A stretch of DNA of 64,000 nucleotides from Lachnospiraceae bacterium AF51-6-b8A (GCA_027682585.1 JAQCZH010000004.1:62001-126000); one strand, 5' to 3'. Shown: positions 35,796 through 45,086, counted from the stretch's first letter. Program-made: numbers and translations. The notes: generated by a model from the letters alone, not told the origin.

Positions 35796-37007
35796 ATGGC
35801 TGACTTGATTGAATACATCCGCTGGCGGGGGGATTTGACTTTTTCTGAAAGACCCTTTAATGACGTAGATAATCTGGTTCTCTCACAGATTGCCTATCAT
35901 GCCTTTGACGGCATTATTCCCTCCCCTGGTCAGGGACAGATCTCCCTGCAGGAGGCGGCAGATCTCTTCCTGGAGCATCCGGAGCGGGGCGCCATTCCCG
36001 GTCAGGACCAGAGCCAGAACAACCGTTTCCTAAAAGAAGCCGCTGCCTGTCCCCGCTTTCGCCAGATTCTGGTCAGCGATTTTGTCAACGATATCTCCGA
36101 CTATTACAACAACCGAATGCAGTTTTCAGCCCTCTGCTACCATTTGCCGGGTGACAGTCACTACTGTGCTTTTCGCGGCACTGATGACACTGTCGTTGGC
36201 TGGCGGGAGGACTTCATGTTTTCCTATGAGATTACCAACGCCCAAAAAGAGGCGGCCTTCTATCTGGCATCACGCATTACGGAAAATCCAGATGCTCTCT
36301 GGCGGGTCGGCGGTCACTCCAAGGGAGGGACTCTGGCTGTCTACGCAGCCACCAATCTCGTCGCGGACCTCCAGGATCGGATTGACTCTGTCTACTCGAA
36401 CGACGGCCCGGGAATTCCGGAGGAATTCTCAAATCGAGAGGGACAGACTCGCATCCAAAAACGTATCCATAAGTTCACCCCCACCTATGGCATGATCGGC
36501 ATGCTCCTGGAAGATCCGGACACCATACGATATCCTGCCAAAGCACAGGAAGAAGGCTCTCTGACGATCGTCAAAAGTTCTGCCAGGGATATCGTTCAGC
36601 ACTGGGCACTTTCCTGGCAGGTTGAAGGCGACCACTTCCAGACCGCACTCGATCAGCAGCCCAGGGTTAAACACCTGAACCGCGTCTTTGATCGCTGGAT
36701 TCGCTCAGCCAGTTTTGAAGAGCGCCAGGCCTTCATCAGAACTCTTTTCGACTCTATGAATGAGGTCGGCTCCAATGTCTCCGACCTTCTCAAGAGCCCG
36801 ATCCAGGTTGGCAATATTGTCCTCGGACATATGAGAGATGCCGACTCTTTGACACAATCAGCCATTCGAAAGTTCTTCGATAGTCTGGGCCACGAGAACC
36901 AGAGGCAGTTATTGGAGGGCCTGCAGCAGACGCAGAAGAATCTTTTGAAAAGACTTGGCATCACGGGTGGCGACAACAATCTCTCAGATCAGCGGAAAAG
37001 CGACTAA
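35796..37007 (+). CDS. Mbeg1-like (DUF2974) alpha/beta hydrolase-type protein
   Basis: A 403-residue protein of the DUF2974 family, which looks like a lipase. The nucleophile elbow GGHSKGG is at residues 172-178, with a strand and ALCYHLPGDSHYCAFRGTDDT ahead of it; the FRGTDD motif is also found in class 3 lipases. A basic helix-rich region forms the C-terminus. No signal peptide is seen, so it is likely cytoplasmic. ATG 35796 follows GGGAGG. Its tail overlaps the end of the convergent importer ATPase by four bases. The substrate is unknown. Confidence 0.82.
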   Translation: MADLIEYIRWRGDLTFSERPFNDVDNLVLSQIAYHAFDGIIPSPGQGQISLQEAADLFLEHPERGAIPGQDQSQNNRFLKEAAACPRFRQILVSDFVNDISDYYNNRMQFSALCYHLPGDSHYCAFRGTDDTVVGWREDFMFSYEITNAQKEAAFYLASRITENPDALWRVGGHSKGGTLAVYAATNLVADLQDRIDSVYSNDGPGIPEEFSNREGQTRIQKRIHKFTPTYGMIGMLLEDPDTIRYPAKAQEEGSLTIVKSSARDIVQHWALSWQVEGDHFQTALDQQPRVKHLNRVFDRWIRSASFEERQAFIRTLFDSMNEVGSNVSDLLKSPIQVGNIVLGHMRDADSLTQSAIRKFFDSLGHENQRQLLEGLQQTQKNLLKRLGITGGDNNLSDQRKSD

Positions 37008-37828
37008 ATCATTTCCGGCAAATAGAGGATATTATTGCATCCGGTCTTCTCATTCCAGACCAACTGGCAGTCAATTCCGAAGAGTTCCCTGATGCGATCA
37101 GGAAGCAGAGTCTCCTCCGGGCTTCCTGACGCGACGACATGTCCCTGCCTCATCAAAATCACCTGATCACAGTAGGTCGCTGCGATATTCAGATCATGAA
37201 TGCTGGAGAGGACAGTCAGCTTCTGCCTCTTTAAAATATTCATAATCTGATACTGATAGCCGATATCCAGATGGTTGATCGGCTCGTCTAAAATGATGAA
37301 CCTGGCCTCCTGCGCCAGTGCTCTGGCAATCAGTGTCCTCTGCTTCTCTCCCCCGGACAGCGACAGAAAATGTCTCTTCTCGTATCCCTTCAGTCCAACC
37401 TCATCAATACATGCCAAGACAATTCTCTGATCTTCTGCGGAACTGCCTCCCAAAGCCTTCTGGTGGGAGAAACGCCCCAACAGAACCATCTCATATACCG
37501 TTAAATCGAACTCTATATTGTTCTCCTGCTGCATGACCGCCATGCGGTGGGCCCTCTGCCGGTTGGACATTTGATCCACTCTTTGACCGTCCAGGTAGAC
37601 TGTCCCCCTGTCCGCCTCAAGAACCTGGTAAATGTTCTTGAGCAGGGTTGACTTTCCGCAGCCGTTCGGACCGACAATTCCGACAAAACTGCCAGGCCTT
37701 ATTTTCAAATGAATCCCGTCAATAATCTGCTTTCGGTCCAGAGAATATGACAGATATTCAACCAGAAGTTTGAGATTCCTGCTATCTTTCTCCTTCACTT
37801 CCTGCATCTTCCATTCCGACTTGTGCAT
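37004..37828 (-). CDS. Iron-complex/cobalamin-type ABC importer ATPase
   Basis: A 274-residue ATPase of the FecE/FhuC/BtuD group, with Walker A GPNGCGKSTLL, signature LSGGEKQRTLIARAL and Walker B FIILDEPINHLDIGYQ. ATG 37828 follows GGGGAGAGA. It is the last of three genes, binding protein, permease, ATPase. The position of Asn in DEPINHLD, where most have TNHLD or TSHLD, is a small variation. Confidence 0.93.
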   Translation of the reverse strand: MHKSEWKMQEVKEKDSRNLKLLVEYLSYSLDRKQIIDGIHLKIRPGSFVGIVGPNGCGKSTLLKNIYQVLEADRGTVYLDGQRVDQMSNRQRAHRMAVMQQENNIEFDLTVYEMVLLGRFSHQKALGGSSAEDQRIVLACIDEVGLKGYEKRHFLSLSGGEKQRTLIARALAQEARFIILDEPINHLDIGYQYQIMNILKRQKLTVLSSIHDLNIAATYCDQVILMRQGHVVASGSPEETLLPDRIRELFGIDCQLVWNEKTGCNNILYLPEMI

Positions 37829-37840
37829 CTTGTCTCTCCC

Positions 37841-38902
37841 CTAAGTCTGTGACTTCTTGATCAAATAGAGAAAGAAGGGCGCTCCGAAAAATGCGGACAC
37901 AACGCCAATAGGCAATTCCTCCGGACGAATCAGCGTCCGCGAGAGCAGATCCGCCAGTACCATAAAGGTGCCTCCCAGCAAAACAGAGGCCGGAATCAAA
38001 CGACTGTGCTTGCTTCCCACGACAGATCTGGTCATATGCGGAACCGTCAGACCGACAAAACCGATCACTCCGCTGACAGAAACAATCACTCCGGTCAATG
38101 CGGTTGCCACGATAATAATCCCTCGCTTGATCCGGGCCGTATTTACCCCAAGCGTCGTTGCCGTCTCATCTCCCAGCATCAGGGTGTCCAGACTCCGGTG
38201 CATCAGAAGAATGAACAGACAGCAGATGACAAAGGCAAACGAAGCGTAAGCCAGCCGGATCCAGTTGGATCCGCTCAAAGATCCCATCAGCCAGTATTGA
38301 GCTGTCTTCACCTTGTCAGACCCACTCTGGTGCGTATAAATCATCAGATTGGTCAGAGCTCCGAAGAAGGCTGACACAGCGATCCCCGCCAGGATCAGAT
38401 TCGTCGCCGTAAGGACATTTTTCATCCTGGCAATGCCAAGCGCCAAAAGCATGGCCAAAAGCGCTCCGATGAAAGCGCCGCACATGGTCGCATAATAACC
38501 CATAAAGGAGAGATAGCCGTACATAATGACGGAGACCGCACCCGCAGACGCCCCGTGTGAAATCCCAAGGACAAAGGGATCTGCCAAAGGGTTCTTCGTC
38601 AAAGCCTGCATGACAATCCCGCAGAGAGTCAGCCCCGCACCTACAATCCATGCCGTAAAAATACGCGGCAAACGGATATTCCAGATGATTGACCTGGTAC
38701 TCTCCTCCCAGGTGACAGGAACGATTTGATGACCTGTGATCTGGTTGAGCAAGACCCCTCGAATGGTTGACGGATCAATGGACACACTCCCCCATGCGAT
38801 CGCAATGAATATGGAAAATGCCAGGAGAAAAAGCATGACCATCACAAAGGTAAAGAAAGCCGTCCTCCCTTCCAGAGGAAATATGTTCTTTTTCTTGCTC
38901 AT
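37841..38902 (-). CDS. FecCD-type ABC importer permease
   Basis: A 353-residue membrane protein with about nine to ten helices, typical of FecCD/BtuC permeases. GAGLTLCGIVMQALTKNPLADPFVLGIS (split over the loop after helix 2) and SVSGVIGFVGLTVPHMTRSVVG are family signatures. A cytoplasmic PEELPIGVVSAFFGAPFFLYL segment near the end contacts the ATPase. ATG 38902 follows AGGAGAGG. Confidence 0.94.
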   Translation of the reverse strand: MSKKKNIFPLEGRTAFFTFVMVMLFLLAFSIFIAIAWGSVSIDPSTIRGVLLNQITGHQIVPVTWEESTRSIIWNIRLPRIFTAWIVGAGLTLCGIVMQALTKNPLADPFVLGISHGASAGAVSVIMYGYLSFMGYYATMCGAFIGALLAMLLALGIARMKNVLTATNLILAGIAVSAFFGALTNLMIYTHQSGSDKVKTAQYWLMGSLSGSNWIRLAYASFAFVICCLFILLMHRSLDTLMLGDETATTLGVNTARIKRGIIIVATALTGVIVSVSGVIGFVGLTVPHMTRSVVGSKHSRLIPASVLLGGTFMVLADLLSRTLIRPEELPIGVVSAFFGAPFFLYLIKKSQT

Positions 38903-38946
38903 GACCTCTCCTCAACAGCAGCCAATCAATACATATGAATAAAAGA

Positions 38947-40011
38947 TCAATGGAACTTATCGGGATAGAACTGCTTCGCCATAATTTTAATGGCATTTGC
39001 AGAGCCCGCAGAACCCTGCATATCGGCACAGCAGGTGCTGTATATCTTACCTTCTCTTACTGCCCGCAGGTTCTTCGTAGCCTCGTTGGTCTTCAGAAAT
39101 TGAATCTTGTCCTCCGTATCATGATTATAGTCTAAGACTAAGATGACATCGGGATCCCGCTGCACCACTTCTTCCCAGGAAGGTGTCGCCCAGCCCTTGG
39201 CAATATCATCAAAGACAGACCGACCTCCGGCCTTCTTAATCATATCTCCCGGGATTCCCTGACAGGCAGTAAAAGGAGCATCCTGACCGGAATCATAGAC
39301 GAAGACAGAAACCGGCTTCTGATATGCCTCATCTCCCAGGCTTGCGTGAACCTGATCTACTGTCTTTCTCATCTCCTCCACACGCTCTTTGGCCTTATCG
39401 GACACCCCGAAGACATGTCCCAGGACATCATAATCCTGATAGAGATCTTCCATAGTCGCAGAGTCTGAACAGCAATAAGGAAAATAGGGAATGATATGGT
39501 TCTGCAGGCACCAATCCACCGAGAAATGATTCTCCGAGAAAAGAGAATCCCAGCCCATCATAAAATCCGGTTTCAGATCCAGAATCTGCTCCTTGGAGGC
39601 GCTGCTCAAATTAGATCCATCTGCCAGGATTTTATTCAGAGAGTCTCTGGCTGGGAACTCGCTGACCGTAGATAAGCAGGCGCCTCTGGTATATCCCGCA
39701 ATGTGATCCTGGAGTCCTAGATCCAGGAAAATATCGGTCATCTGATCTCCGTCCAGAAGAACCCGCTTCGGCGCGGAAGTGAATGTCTCCTTGATATTCT
39801 GTCCAATACCGGATCGCTCCAGATTCAGCGTAATCGTATATGGCTCGTACTTGCGATTGGCCTCATCGGTAGAAACGGACTTCTCCTGATCACTGACTTG
39901 ATAGCTGTCCCCCTTGGATCCTGTCACTGTCTTTCCGGTGCTGCCACAGGCAGAAACCAAAAACATACTGCCGCAGAGTGCGGTCAATCCGATCGTCTTT
40001 ATAACTCTCAT
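38947..40011 (-). CDS. Iron-complex/cobalamin-type substrate-binding lipoprotein
   Basis: A 354-residue class III binding protein. The signal peptide ends in the lipobox LVSAC with cysteine 22. The mature protein has two lobes joined by a long helix, with the FecB-type TFTSAPKRVLLDGDQMTDIF and later WEEVVQRDPDVILVLDYNH. A run of Cys residues (PYFPYCCSD; STCCAD) is unusual and could bear on ligand binding. The ligand may be a siderophore, heme or cobalamin and cannot be told apart here. ATG 40011 follows GGAGGG by nine bases. Confidence 0.88.
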   Translation of the reverse strand: MRVIKTIGLTALCGSMFLVSACGSTGKTVTGSKGDSYQVSDQEKSVSTDEANRKYEPYTITLNLERSGIGQNIKETFTSAPKRVLLDGDQMTDIFLDLGLQDHIAGYTRGACLSTVSEFPARDSLNKILADGSNLSSASKEQILDLKPDFMMGWDSLFSENHFSVDWCLQNHIIPYFPYCCSDSATMEDLYQDYDVLGHVFGVSDKAKERVEEMRKTVDQVHASLGDEAYQKPVSVFVYDSGQDAPFTACQGIPGDMIKKAGGRSVFDDIAKGWATPSWEEVVQRDPDVILVLDYNHDTEDKIQFLKTNEATKNLRAVREGKIYSTCCADMQGSAGSANAIKIMAKQFYPDKFH

Positions 40012-40048
40012 CCGACAATTCCCTCCTCGATTGGAAATGATTTTTCTT

Positions 40049-40054
40049 ATTCTA
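40049..40054 (-). promoter_or_regulatory. Extended -10 of the iron-type importer operon
   Basis: On the minus strand TG-T-TAGAAT forms an extended -10 about 38 bases upstream of the binding-protein start. No clear -35 is seen. The site lies right at the outer end of the second tRNA-Gly repeat array. Confidence 0.45.
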
Positions 40055-40085
40055 ACACAAAAAAATCCAGCGAACACCACGACTC

Positions 40086-40343
40086 CGGGCCGACCTGAGC
40101 CGGCAGGCGAGACCTCGTACCTTCGAGCCCTGGCAGGGCTCGTTCATGCAAGAAGGTATCCTGCAAATGCAGAAACGGCTCCCTGACTCCATGAGCGCGA
40201 GACGGTGCGCGGCGTCCGGTGGACGCCACGACTGCGCACCGACCGAGCCGGCAGGCGAGACCTCGTACCTTCGAGTCCTGGCAGGGCTCGTTCATGCAAG
40301 AAGGGTATCCTGCATTCGCAGAACACCCTTCTTGCATGAAAAA
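40086..40343 (-). repeat. tRNA-Gly-linked tandem repeat array, locus 2 (148-bp period)
   Basis: Two copies of the same repeat family as at 31079-31465 trail the second tRNA-Gly gene. The marker TCGAGYCCTGGCAGGGCTCG is found at 40123 and 40271, 148 bp apart. The inner unit has the double hairpin with GGTGCGC/GCGCACC and GGCGTCC/GGACGCC and the tRNA 3' end CCGTCTCGCGC. The variable stretch after it differs from locus 1. Next to the tRNA the 21-bp stem CATGCAAGAAGGGT.../...ACCCTTCTTGCATG is kept, with base changes that leave it paired through G-U wobbles. Confidence 0.85.
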
Positions 40344-40416
40344 AGCGCGAGACGGGACTCGAACCCGCGGCCTCGACCTTGGCAAGGTCGCGCTCCACCA
40401 ACTGAGCCACTCGCGC
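40344..40416 (-). tRNA. tRNA-Gly(GCC), second copy
   Basis: Identical to the tRNA at 31466-31538, including the discriminator T, absence of CCA and the T-run after the 3' end. It has its own promoter and an array of the same repeat family. Confidence 0.97.
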
Positions 40417-40446
40417 ATATTATCACTGCCATCAGCGACAAAAAAT

Positions 40447-40475
40447 ATAGTACCTAAGATAGATCGGACTGTCAA
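40447..40475 (-). promoter_or_regulatory. Promoter of tRNA-Gly locus 2
   Basis: On the minus strand TTGACA (40475-40470) and TACTAT (40452-40447) are 17 bases apart, about 31 bases upstream of the tRNA. Confidence 0.85.
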
Positions 40476-40507
40476 GTCACAATTACGGGTTCATACAATT
40501 TCCAGGC

Positions 40508-40762
40508 CTACTTTCCCTGCCCCGCAGTCACACTGGATAGATAATTACTGATCTCTGACAGGTCTACAACGGTTGACTTCATATGAGTCTTCTGATAGGT
40601 CTGGTAACGCTGATATCCATAGAAGCCACCGCCGCCAACAAGAGCCGCCAAAACCAGGATCGACGCCACCATACCAAGAACGTGATTACGATGCCTGGTC
40701 CTCAGCGTCTTCTTGATATTTCTCTTTGCCTCCTTGTTTCGATCCACCTTCTCCTGGCTCAT
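40508..40762 (-). CDS. Small basic single-pass membrane protein
   Basis: An 84-residue protein with a very basic N-terminus (RNKEAKRNIKKTLRTRHRNH), one membrane helix (about 28-50, with GGGGFYGYQRYQTYQ after it) and a short outer tail. AGGGG lies upstream of ATG 40762. No family is recognised. It sits between the tRNA-Gly promoter and a second membrane protein gene and may share their transcript. Confidence 0.6.
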   Translation of the reverse strand: MSQEKVDRNKEAKRNIKKTLRTRHRNHVLGMVASILVLAALVGGGGFYGYQRYQTYQKTHMKSTVVDLSEISNYLSSVTAGQGK

Positions 40763-40969
40763 CTTCTACCCCTGTCATTGATCAGAGAATACTGTCCTGT
40801 TAAGGAAACCGCATCTCCCATTCTTTCCTTCACTCAACGAAATTATTTTAATCCAAAGATTGTTCTCCGACAAGTCTGTCAAAATTGTTTCTCTTGCCAA
40901 TCCCGGCAATCCAGACAGAGTGGCCTGAAGCCAGCAGCACTTCCCGAATATCAACGCCCGGATGCCAGC

Positions 40970-41431
40970 CTATCCTGTCTGCCCGCCTCTTAGTATCCTT
41001 GCAATCATGAAAACAAGGGGAAGGGTGATCGCCAGCAAAAAGAAGAAGAGATAGGCTCTTCCCAAAGGCTGCTGTCCCAGAGCGCAGTGAAGCATCCACC
41101 AGAGCAGAGCAGTCACTGCTAATTTGATGAAGGACAGCATCTGTCTGACAATGCGACTGACTTCTGTCTCCTCCGCTAAAATCCCCAACCGCATGCGAAA
41201 GAATCTTGGAAAGAGATCTGCTAAAAACAAGAATCCTGTCAAAGTCCACATCATAAGAACCAGAACCAGAAGAGTCGTTTTCTTACCAGGTGCCCCAAGG
41301 CTGCCATCCAAAGCATACCTGGTGATAATCTGCGCCGGCAGACCACTATAGCGAATGGCAAGTTCAAATGTGGCCCCCAGGAGGCAAATCAAATTAACAA
41401 TATCCAGTATTTTGGCCAGAGACCGCTTCAC
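40970..41431 (-). CDS. Hypothetical membrane protein, about four helices
   Basis: A 153-residue protein with hydrophobic segments at about residues 8-27, 53-74, 95-115 and 125-146. The start is GTG 41431, seven bases after AGGAG. The N-terminus (LDIVNLICLLGATFELAIRY) and the LPAQIITRYALDGSLGAPG region recall the DUF1648 group, where a similar loop appears, but the match is loose. About 200 bases without features separate it from both neighbours. Confidence 0.6.
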   Translation of the reverse strand: MKRSLAKILDIVNLICLLGATFELAIRYSGLPAQIITRYALDGSLGAPGKKTTLLVLVLMMWTLTGFLFLADLFPRFFRMRLGILAEETEVSRIVRQMLSFIKLAVTALLWWMLHCALGQQPLGRAYLFFFLLAITLPLVFMIARILRGGQTG

Positions 41432-41653
41432 TGCCCCGCTCCTTTTCTGCTAATCAAATCCAATCTTAGATTCATTCCCCTTTGTATCTCAGGCAGTTCA
41501 TTCCATTATGTCCGCAACTGCCCTGTATGTCCGCCCCTGCGCACTTATGTCTTCCACTGCCGCAAGGCCATCGCTCAACTGCGTCAAATCTCTATCCCTG
41601 TGCTTTCGTACGCTTCCGCCAGGCCTGGCGCAGCAGTTCGGGACCTGTACAGA

Positions 41654-43156
41654 TCAGTCTCCCAACAGGGACTCAATATCTCTCACATCGAAACACACGG
41701 ACCTGACGCCCTCTGTTTCAATCCGATAGAGGGCATTGGCCGCCAGATGCTCTGCCGCCTGTTCCAGATCCCGAACGCCTGGCGCATTTGCGTAAGCGCT
41801 AATCACCCGATCCACTCCCTCATCGGTTATGGTCAGTTCATCCTCTGTCATGGCCATACGCCTCAGGACTTTAGGAAGAGAGAAATCCTGAAAGATAATC
41901 TTCTTCTCTTCCGGCCTGTAGTCAGGAATGTCAATCAGAGCAAAACGAGTCATCAGAGGCTCTGAGATCCTGCCCTTATCATTGGCCGTCGCAATTGGAT
42001 AGACTCCCGATGTTGGAATTGTGCACTCCATATAATTGTCCGTAAAGCCAAGATTATCCAGCAAAGTCAGAAGAGCATCCGCCGGATTGCTTCCCCCGCC
42101 TGCCTCTGCTTTATCCAGCTCATTGATAATGAAGACCAGATTGGATGCCTGAGCCTGAGAAAAAGCCTCCATGATTCTCCCTGGCTTGGCGTTGGCGTAG
42201 ACACGGGGAGAACCGGTCAGCGCTTCCGAATCAGAAATGGTAGACATATCCAGAGAAGTCCATGGAAGAGCCAGTATCCGGGCGACCGCATAGGCAATCT
42301 GGGATTTGCCAACCCCGGCCGGGCCGGCCAGAAGCAGGCCATAAGCAGGCAGGGTATGCGTTCGGTTCATCTGAATGACCGTCTCAATAATTCTCTGCTT
42401 GACCTTCTCCATTCCGTATAGATTCTCATCCAGAATCGCTCTGGCTCTGACCGGATCAATGGGCGGAAAATAATCACTCTTCCAACTGACTCCAAGCATA
42501 ATTGACAGAGCCCTCTGGGCATGCCGCCTTTCCTCCTGACTAATCGCGTGGTTGCGGGTCATCATCAGATTGCGCCAGGCCCAGTCGCGAATATTGACAG
42601 GTAGAGTATTTCCGGCAATCCGCAGGTAATTCTCAATTGTGGCCAGATCCGTCAGACGCAGTTCTTCGGAGGCCTCCTCATCCATATCCACCTCTGCCTT
42701 ATGCGGGGGATCAGATGCCAGAAGACGCTCTATGACCAGCTGGAGAAATGAATCCTCAGACGATAATCTGTGCCTGCCCGTGGTATCTACCGCATGTATG
42801 CGATAGACAGCGTATCCTTCCCCTGTCTGGACTCCGGACAGACGAACCTGGCTCTTGTTCTCTCCCAACCACCGGATCAGATCCTCAAAACGGGAATCCA
42901 GGCGCAGAATATCGGCAAAAAGCTGATCGGAAGACTTGCCGAAGCGAAAGGCCGTCCTCTGGTCCTGATTTAAGAAGGTTCCTGATGTATGGTGAACCAT
43001 GGTCTTAGCTGAATCCCGCAGAACCATCATTGGATGGCCGGCATCCGCCAGTCCGCTGTCAGAGTCAAAAAGCTGATACATCACAACGGGCTCATCCACG
43101 GCAGCAGATATTTTATCTCTGCCCTCATCTGAAAATTCAAATACTCTGGATGACAT
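41654..43156 (-). CDS. Lon-like AAA+ ATPase without protease domain
   Basis: A 500-residue protein. The N-terminal half (about 1-235) matches no family I can name. The AAA+ domain begins at ILDENLYGMEKVKQRIIE, very like Lon, with Walker A GPAGVGKS at 278-285 and a sensor region VYPIATAND. The Walker B reads VFIINELDKA, with Asn in place of the usual Asp beside the catalytic Glu. There is no C-terminal serine-lysine protease domain. It follows an unknown gene and ftsZ on the same strand, which hints at a role tied to the division cluster. Confidence 0.82.
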   Translation of the reverse strand: MSSRVFEFSDEGRDKISAAVDEPVVMYQLFDSDSGLADAGHPMMVLRDSAKTMVHHTSGTFLNQDQRTAFRFGKSSDQLFADILRLDSRFEDLIRWLGENKSQVRLSGVQTGEGYAVYRIHAVDTTGRHRLSSEDSFLQLVIERLLASDPPHKAEVDMDEEASEELRLTDLATIENYLRIAGNTLPVNIRDWAWRNLMMTRNHAISQEERRHAQRALSIMLGVSWKSDYFPPIDPVRARAILDENLYGMEKVKQRIIETVIQMNRTHTLPAYGLLLAGPAGVGKSQIAYAVARILALPWTSLDMSTISDSEALTGSPRVYANAKPGRIMEAFSQAQASNLVFIINELDKAEAGGGSNPADALLTLLDNLGFTDNYMECTIPTSGVYPIATANDKGRISEPLMTRFALIDIPDYRPEEKKIIFQDFSLPKVLRRMAMTEDELTITDEGVDRVISAYANAPGVRDLEQAAEHLAANALYRIETEGVRSVCFDVRDIESLLGD

Positions 43157-43162
43157 ATTCCC

Positions 43163-43903
43163 TCATTTTCTCCCCCTTGCTCTCGCTCTCCTCAATTTCG
43201 GTTTTCTGCGGAAGACAAACCGAAAAGGCCAGTGAAAGGTCCTTTTCTCCGGCTCTTCTTCCGCAGATAATTTCCCCTCCAGCTCCAGATAGAGATAAGC
43301 ATAATAGGGAATCCGCCGGTCCCAAATCTCAATCCTTTCCTCTTCCCCCTTATCCGCGGCATTCTCTTCTTTCTTCTCCGCAGTTCTTACAGAACCTATC
43401 CCATGCGTTCTTCCAATCACAGACTCTCTCAGCTTTTTCCCCTCGCATGCATCAAGCCCTTTCTCCCAGTCAAAGAACTTCTCCTCTTTCAGGCGAATCT
43501 GCTTGAATGCTCCTCCCCCAAGGAAGACCTCCATGCGCTGAATGATCCCCTGCTCCTGCCAGCGCTCTACTGCCTGCTCATCCGATGTTTTTAATTCACC
43601 GACAGGCCTGCCGTCCAGAAGGACTTTCCCGCCCTGAACAAGAACATGCTCTCCCTGAACGACAAAGTACTTGCGCAGATTGCTTCCAGGAACATAATAC
43701 TCCCTCAGTTCCTCCTCCGGCAGATAGTAATCCTCATTAATCGCAAGATAATCATAGAAATGATCCCTGTAGCGCTTAAGACCGATTAAGTCCAGAATAC
43801 ATGCATTCTCAGGAACAGGTTCTTGTAAATACTCTGTTTTCTTTCGTTCAAACATATATCTCATACCGAAAGAGGGTCTCCCGAAGGAGACCCTCTTCAT
43901 CAT
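43163..43903 (-). CDS. Hypothetical protein between ftsZ and the Lon-like ATPase
   Basis: A protein of about 246 residues, soluble, with a structured middle (ILDLIGLKRYRDHFYDYLAI; EYYVPGSNLRKYFVVQGEHV) and a very basic C-terminus (RRKPKLRRARARGRK) that may bind nucleic acid or membrane. No family is recognised. ATG 43903 has AGGA six bases upstream, but translation from there runs through a perfect hairpin that looks like a terminator of ftsZ; starts at 43864 or 43855 avoid it but lack a ribosome site. It ends six bases before the ATPase gene, so the two are likely an operon. Confidence 0.6.
   Translation of the reverse strand: MMKRVSFGRPSFGMRYMFERKKTEYLQEPVPENACILDLIGLKRYRDHFYDYLAINEDYYLPEEELREYYVPGSNLRKYFVVQGEHVLVQGGKVLLDGRPVGELKTSDEQAVERWQEQGIIQRMEVFLGGGAFKQIRLKEEKFFDWEKGLDACEGKKLRESVIGRTHGIGSVRTAEKKEENAADKGEEERIEIWDRRIPYYAYLYLELEGKLSAEEEPEKRTFHWPFRFVFRRKPKLRRARARGRK
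43868..43894 (-). terminator. Hairpin after ftsZ
   Basis: GAGGGTCTCC-TTCG-GGAGACCCTC (minus strand) is a perfect 10-bp stem with a stable TTCG loop, 23 bases after the ftsZ stop. Only three T follow, so it may be a weak terminator or an RNA-stabilising hairpin. It overlaps the possible start of the next gene. Confidence 0.6.
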
Positions 43904-43916
43904 AGCAAATCCTGCC

Positions 43917-45086
43917 TTACTTTCTGCTTCTGAGGAAGTCCGGAATCTTAATATCCTCCTCCTTGACGGTAGACTTAACCGGGGTGGGCTGTGCCAGTCC
44001 ATTTAAAGCGGGAGCCTTGGGAGCTGCTGTCTGCGCCTGAGACTTCGTGAAATTCGGAGCGGACAGCTGCTGCGCCTGCGCCGCCGCTGCCTGCTTCTTT
44101 CTCTCCTCCGTGAGAGACACACGATCATTGGACTCAGACTCCAGAAGTCCGGTTGCGATCACTGTAATCTGGCACTCGTCCGTCATAGAAGAATCAATGC
44201 GGGCACCGAAGATTACATTGGTGTCCTCTCCGGTAAGATCTTCCACATAAGAAGCCGCGTTGGTGGCATCCTGCAAGGTAATATCGCCACAGATATTGAT
44301 GATGACATCAGAGGCGCCATCAATCTTAGTCTCGAGCAGAGGAGACTCAACAGCAATACGAACTGCCTCAAGAGCTTTCTCATCTCCCTTGGCCTGGCCG
44401 ATCCCGATATGAGCCATGCCCTTGTTCTCCATAACAGTACGGACGTCGCCGAAATCCAGATTGATCTCACCTGGCAGCTTGATCAGATCTGTGATCCCCT
44501 GTACCGCCTCCTGCAGAACCTGATCCGCCATCTCCATGGCGTCAGAGAAAGAGGTCTTATGGTCCGTAATCTGATTGAGTTTCTCATTGGGAATCACAAT
44601 CAGCGTATCCACGTTCTCCTGCAGGTTCTCAATACCGGTAAGCGCCTTAACCATACGGGACTTGGCCTCAAAGAGAAATGGCTTGGTCACAACGCCGACG
44701 GTCAGGATCCCCTGCTCTTTCGCCAGCTTGGCAATCACGGGAGCTGCTCCGGTACCGGTGCCGCCGCCCATACCACAGGTGACAAATACCATATCCGCAC
44801 CCTTGATGGCGTTGGCCAGTTCCTCTGCGGTCTCCTCCGCGGCCTTCTGACCGATCTCAGGCTTAGCGCCGGCACCCAGACCCTTAGTCAGCTTCTCTCC
44901 GATCTGAATCAGGGTGGGAGCCTGGCAGAGATTCAATGCCTGGCTGTCCGTGTTCACACCGACAAAATCGACGCCGGTGACATTGGCGCGAACCATGCGG
45001 CTGACTGCATTGTTACCTGCTCCGCCGACACCCACAACAATAATCTTGGCCTTGAACTCAGACTCGTTGGTTGTAATCTCTAACAC
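43917..45086 (-). CDS. ftsZ: Cell division protein FtsZ
   Basis: A 389-residue tubulin-like GTPase that forms the division ring. The GTP-binding [12 protein letters not shown] is at about 106-116, with VNTDSQALN and the T7-loop [11 protein letters not shown]. The variable linker is rich in Ala, Gln and Pro, and the C-terminal tail [12 protein letters not shown] is the peptide that binds partners such as SepF and FtsA. No ftsA lies next to it, in contrast to many bacteria. It follows ftsQ by 163 bases, long enough for its own promoter. Confidence 0.97.
   Translation of the reverse strand: MLEITTNESEFKAKIIVVGVGGAGNNAVSRMVRANVTGVDFVGVNTDSQALNLCQAPTLIQIGEKLTKGLGAGAKPEIGQKAAEETAEELANAIKGADMVFVTCGMGGGTGTGAAPVIAKLAKEQGILTVGVVTKPFLFEAKSRMVKALTGIENLQENVDTLIVIPNEKLNQITDHKTSFSDAMEMADQVLQEAVQGITDLIKLPGEINLDFGDVRTVMENKGMAHIGIGQAKGDEKALEAVRIAVESPLLETKIDGASDVIINICGDITLQDATNAASYVEDLTGEDTNVIFGARIDSSMTDECQITVIATGLLESESNDRVSLTEERKKQAAAAQAQQLSAPNFTKSQAQTAAPKAPALNGLAQPTPVKSTVKEEDIKIPDFLRSRK

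Noticed and set aside
40047-40475. 142-codon open frame across the second repeat array and tRNA
   Set aside because: It runs through the tRNA gene and repeat units and has no ribosome site.
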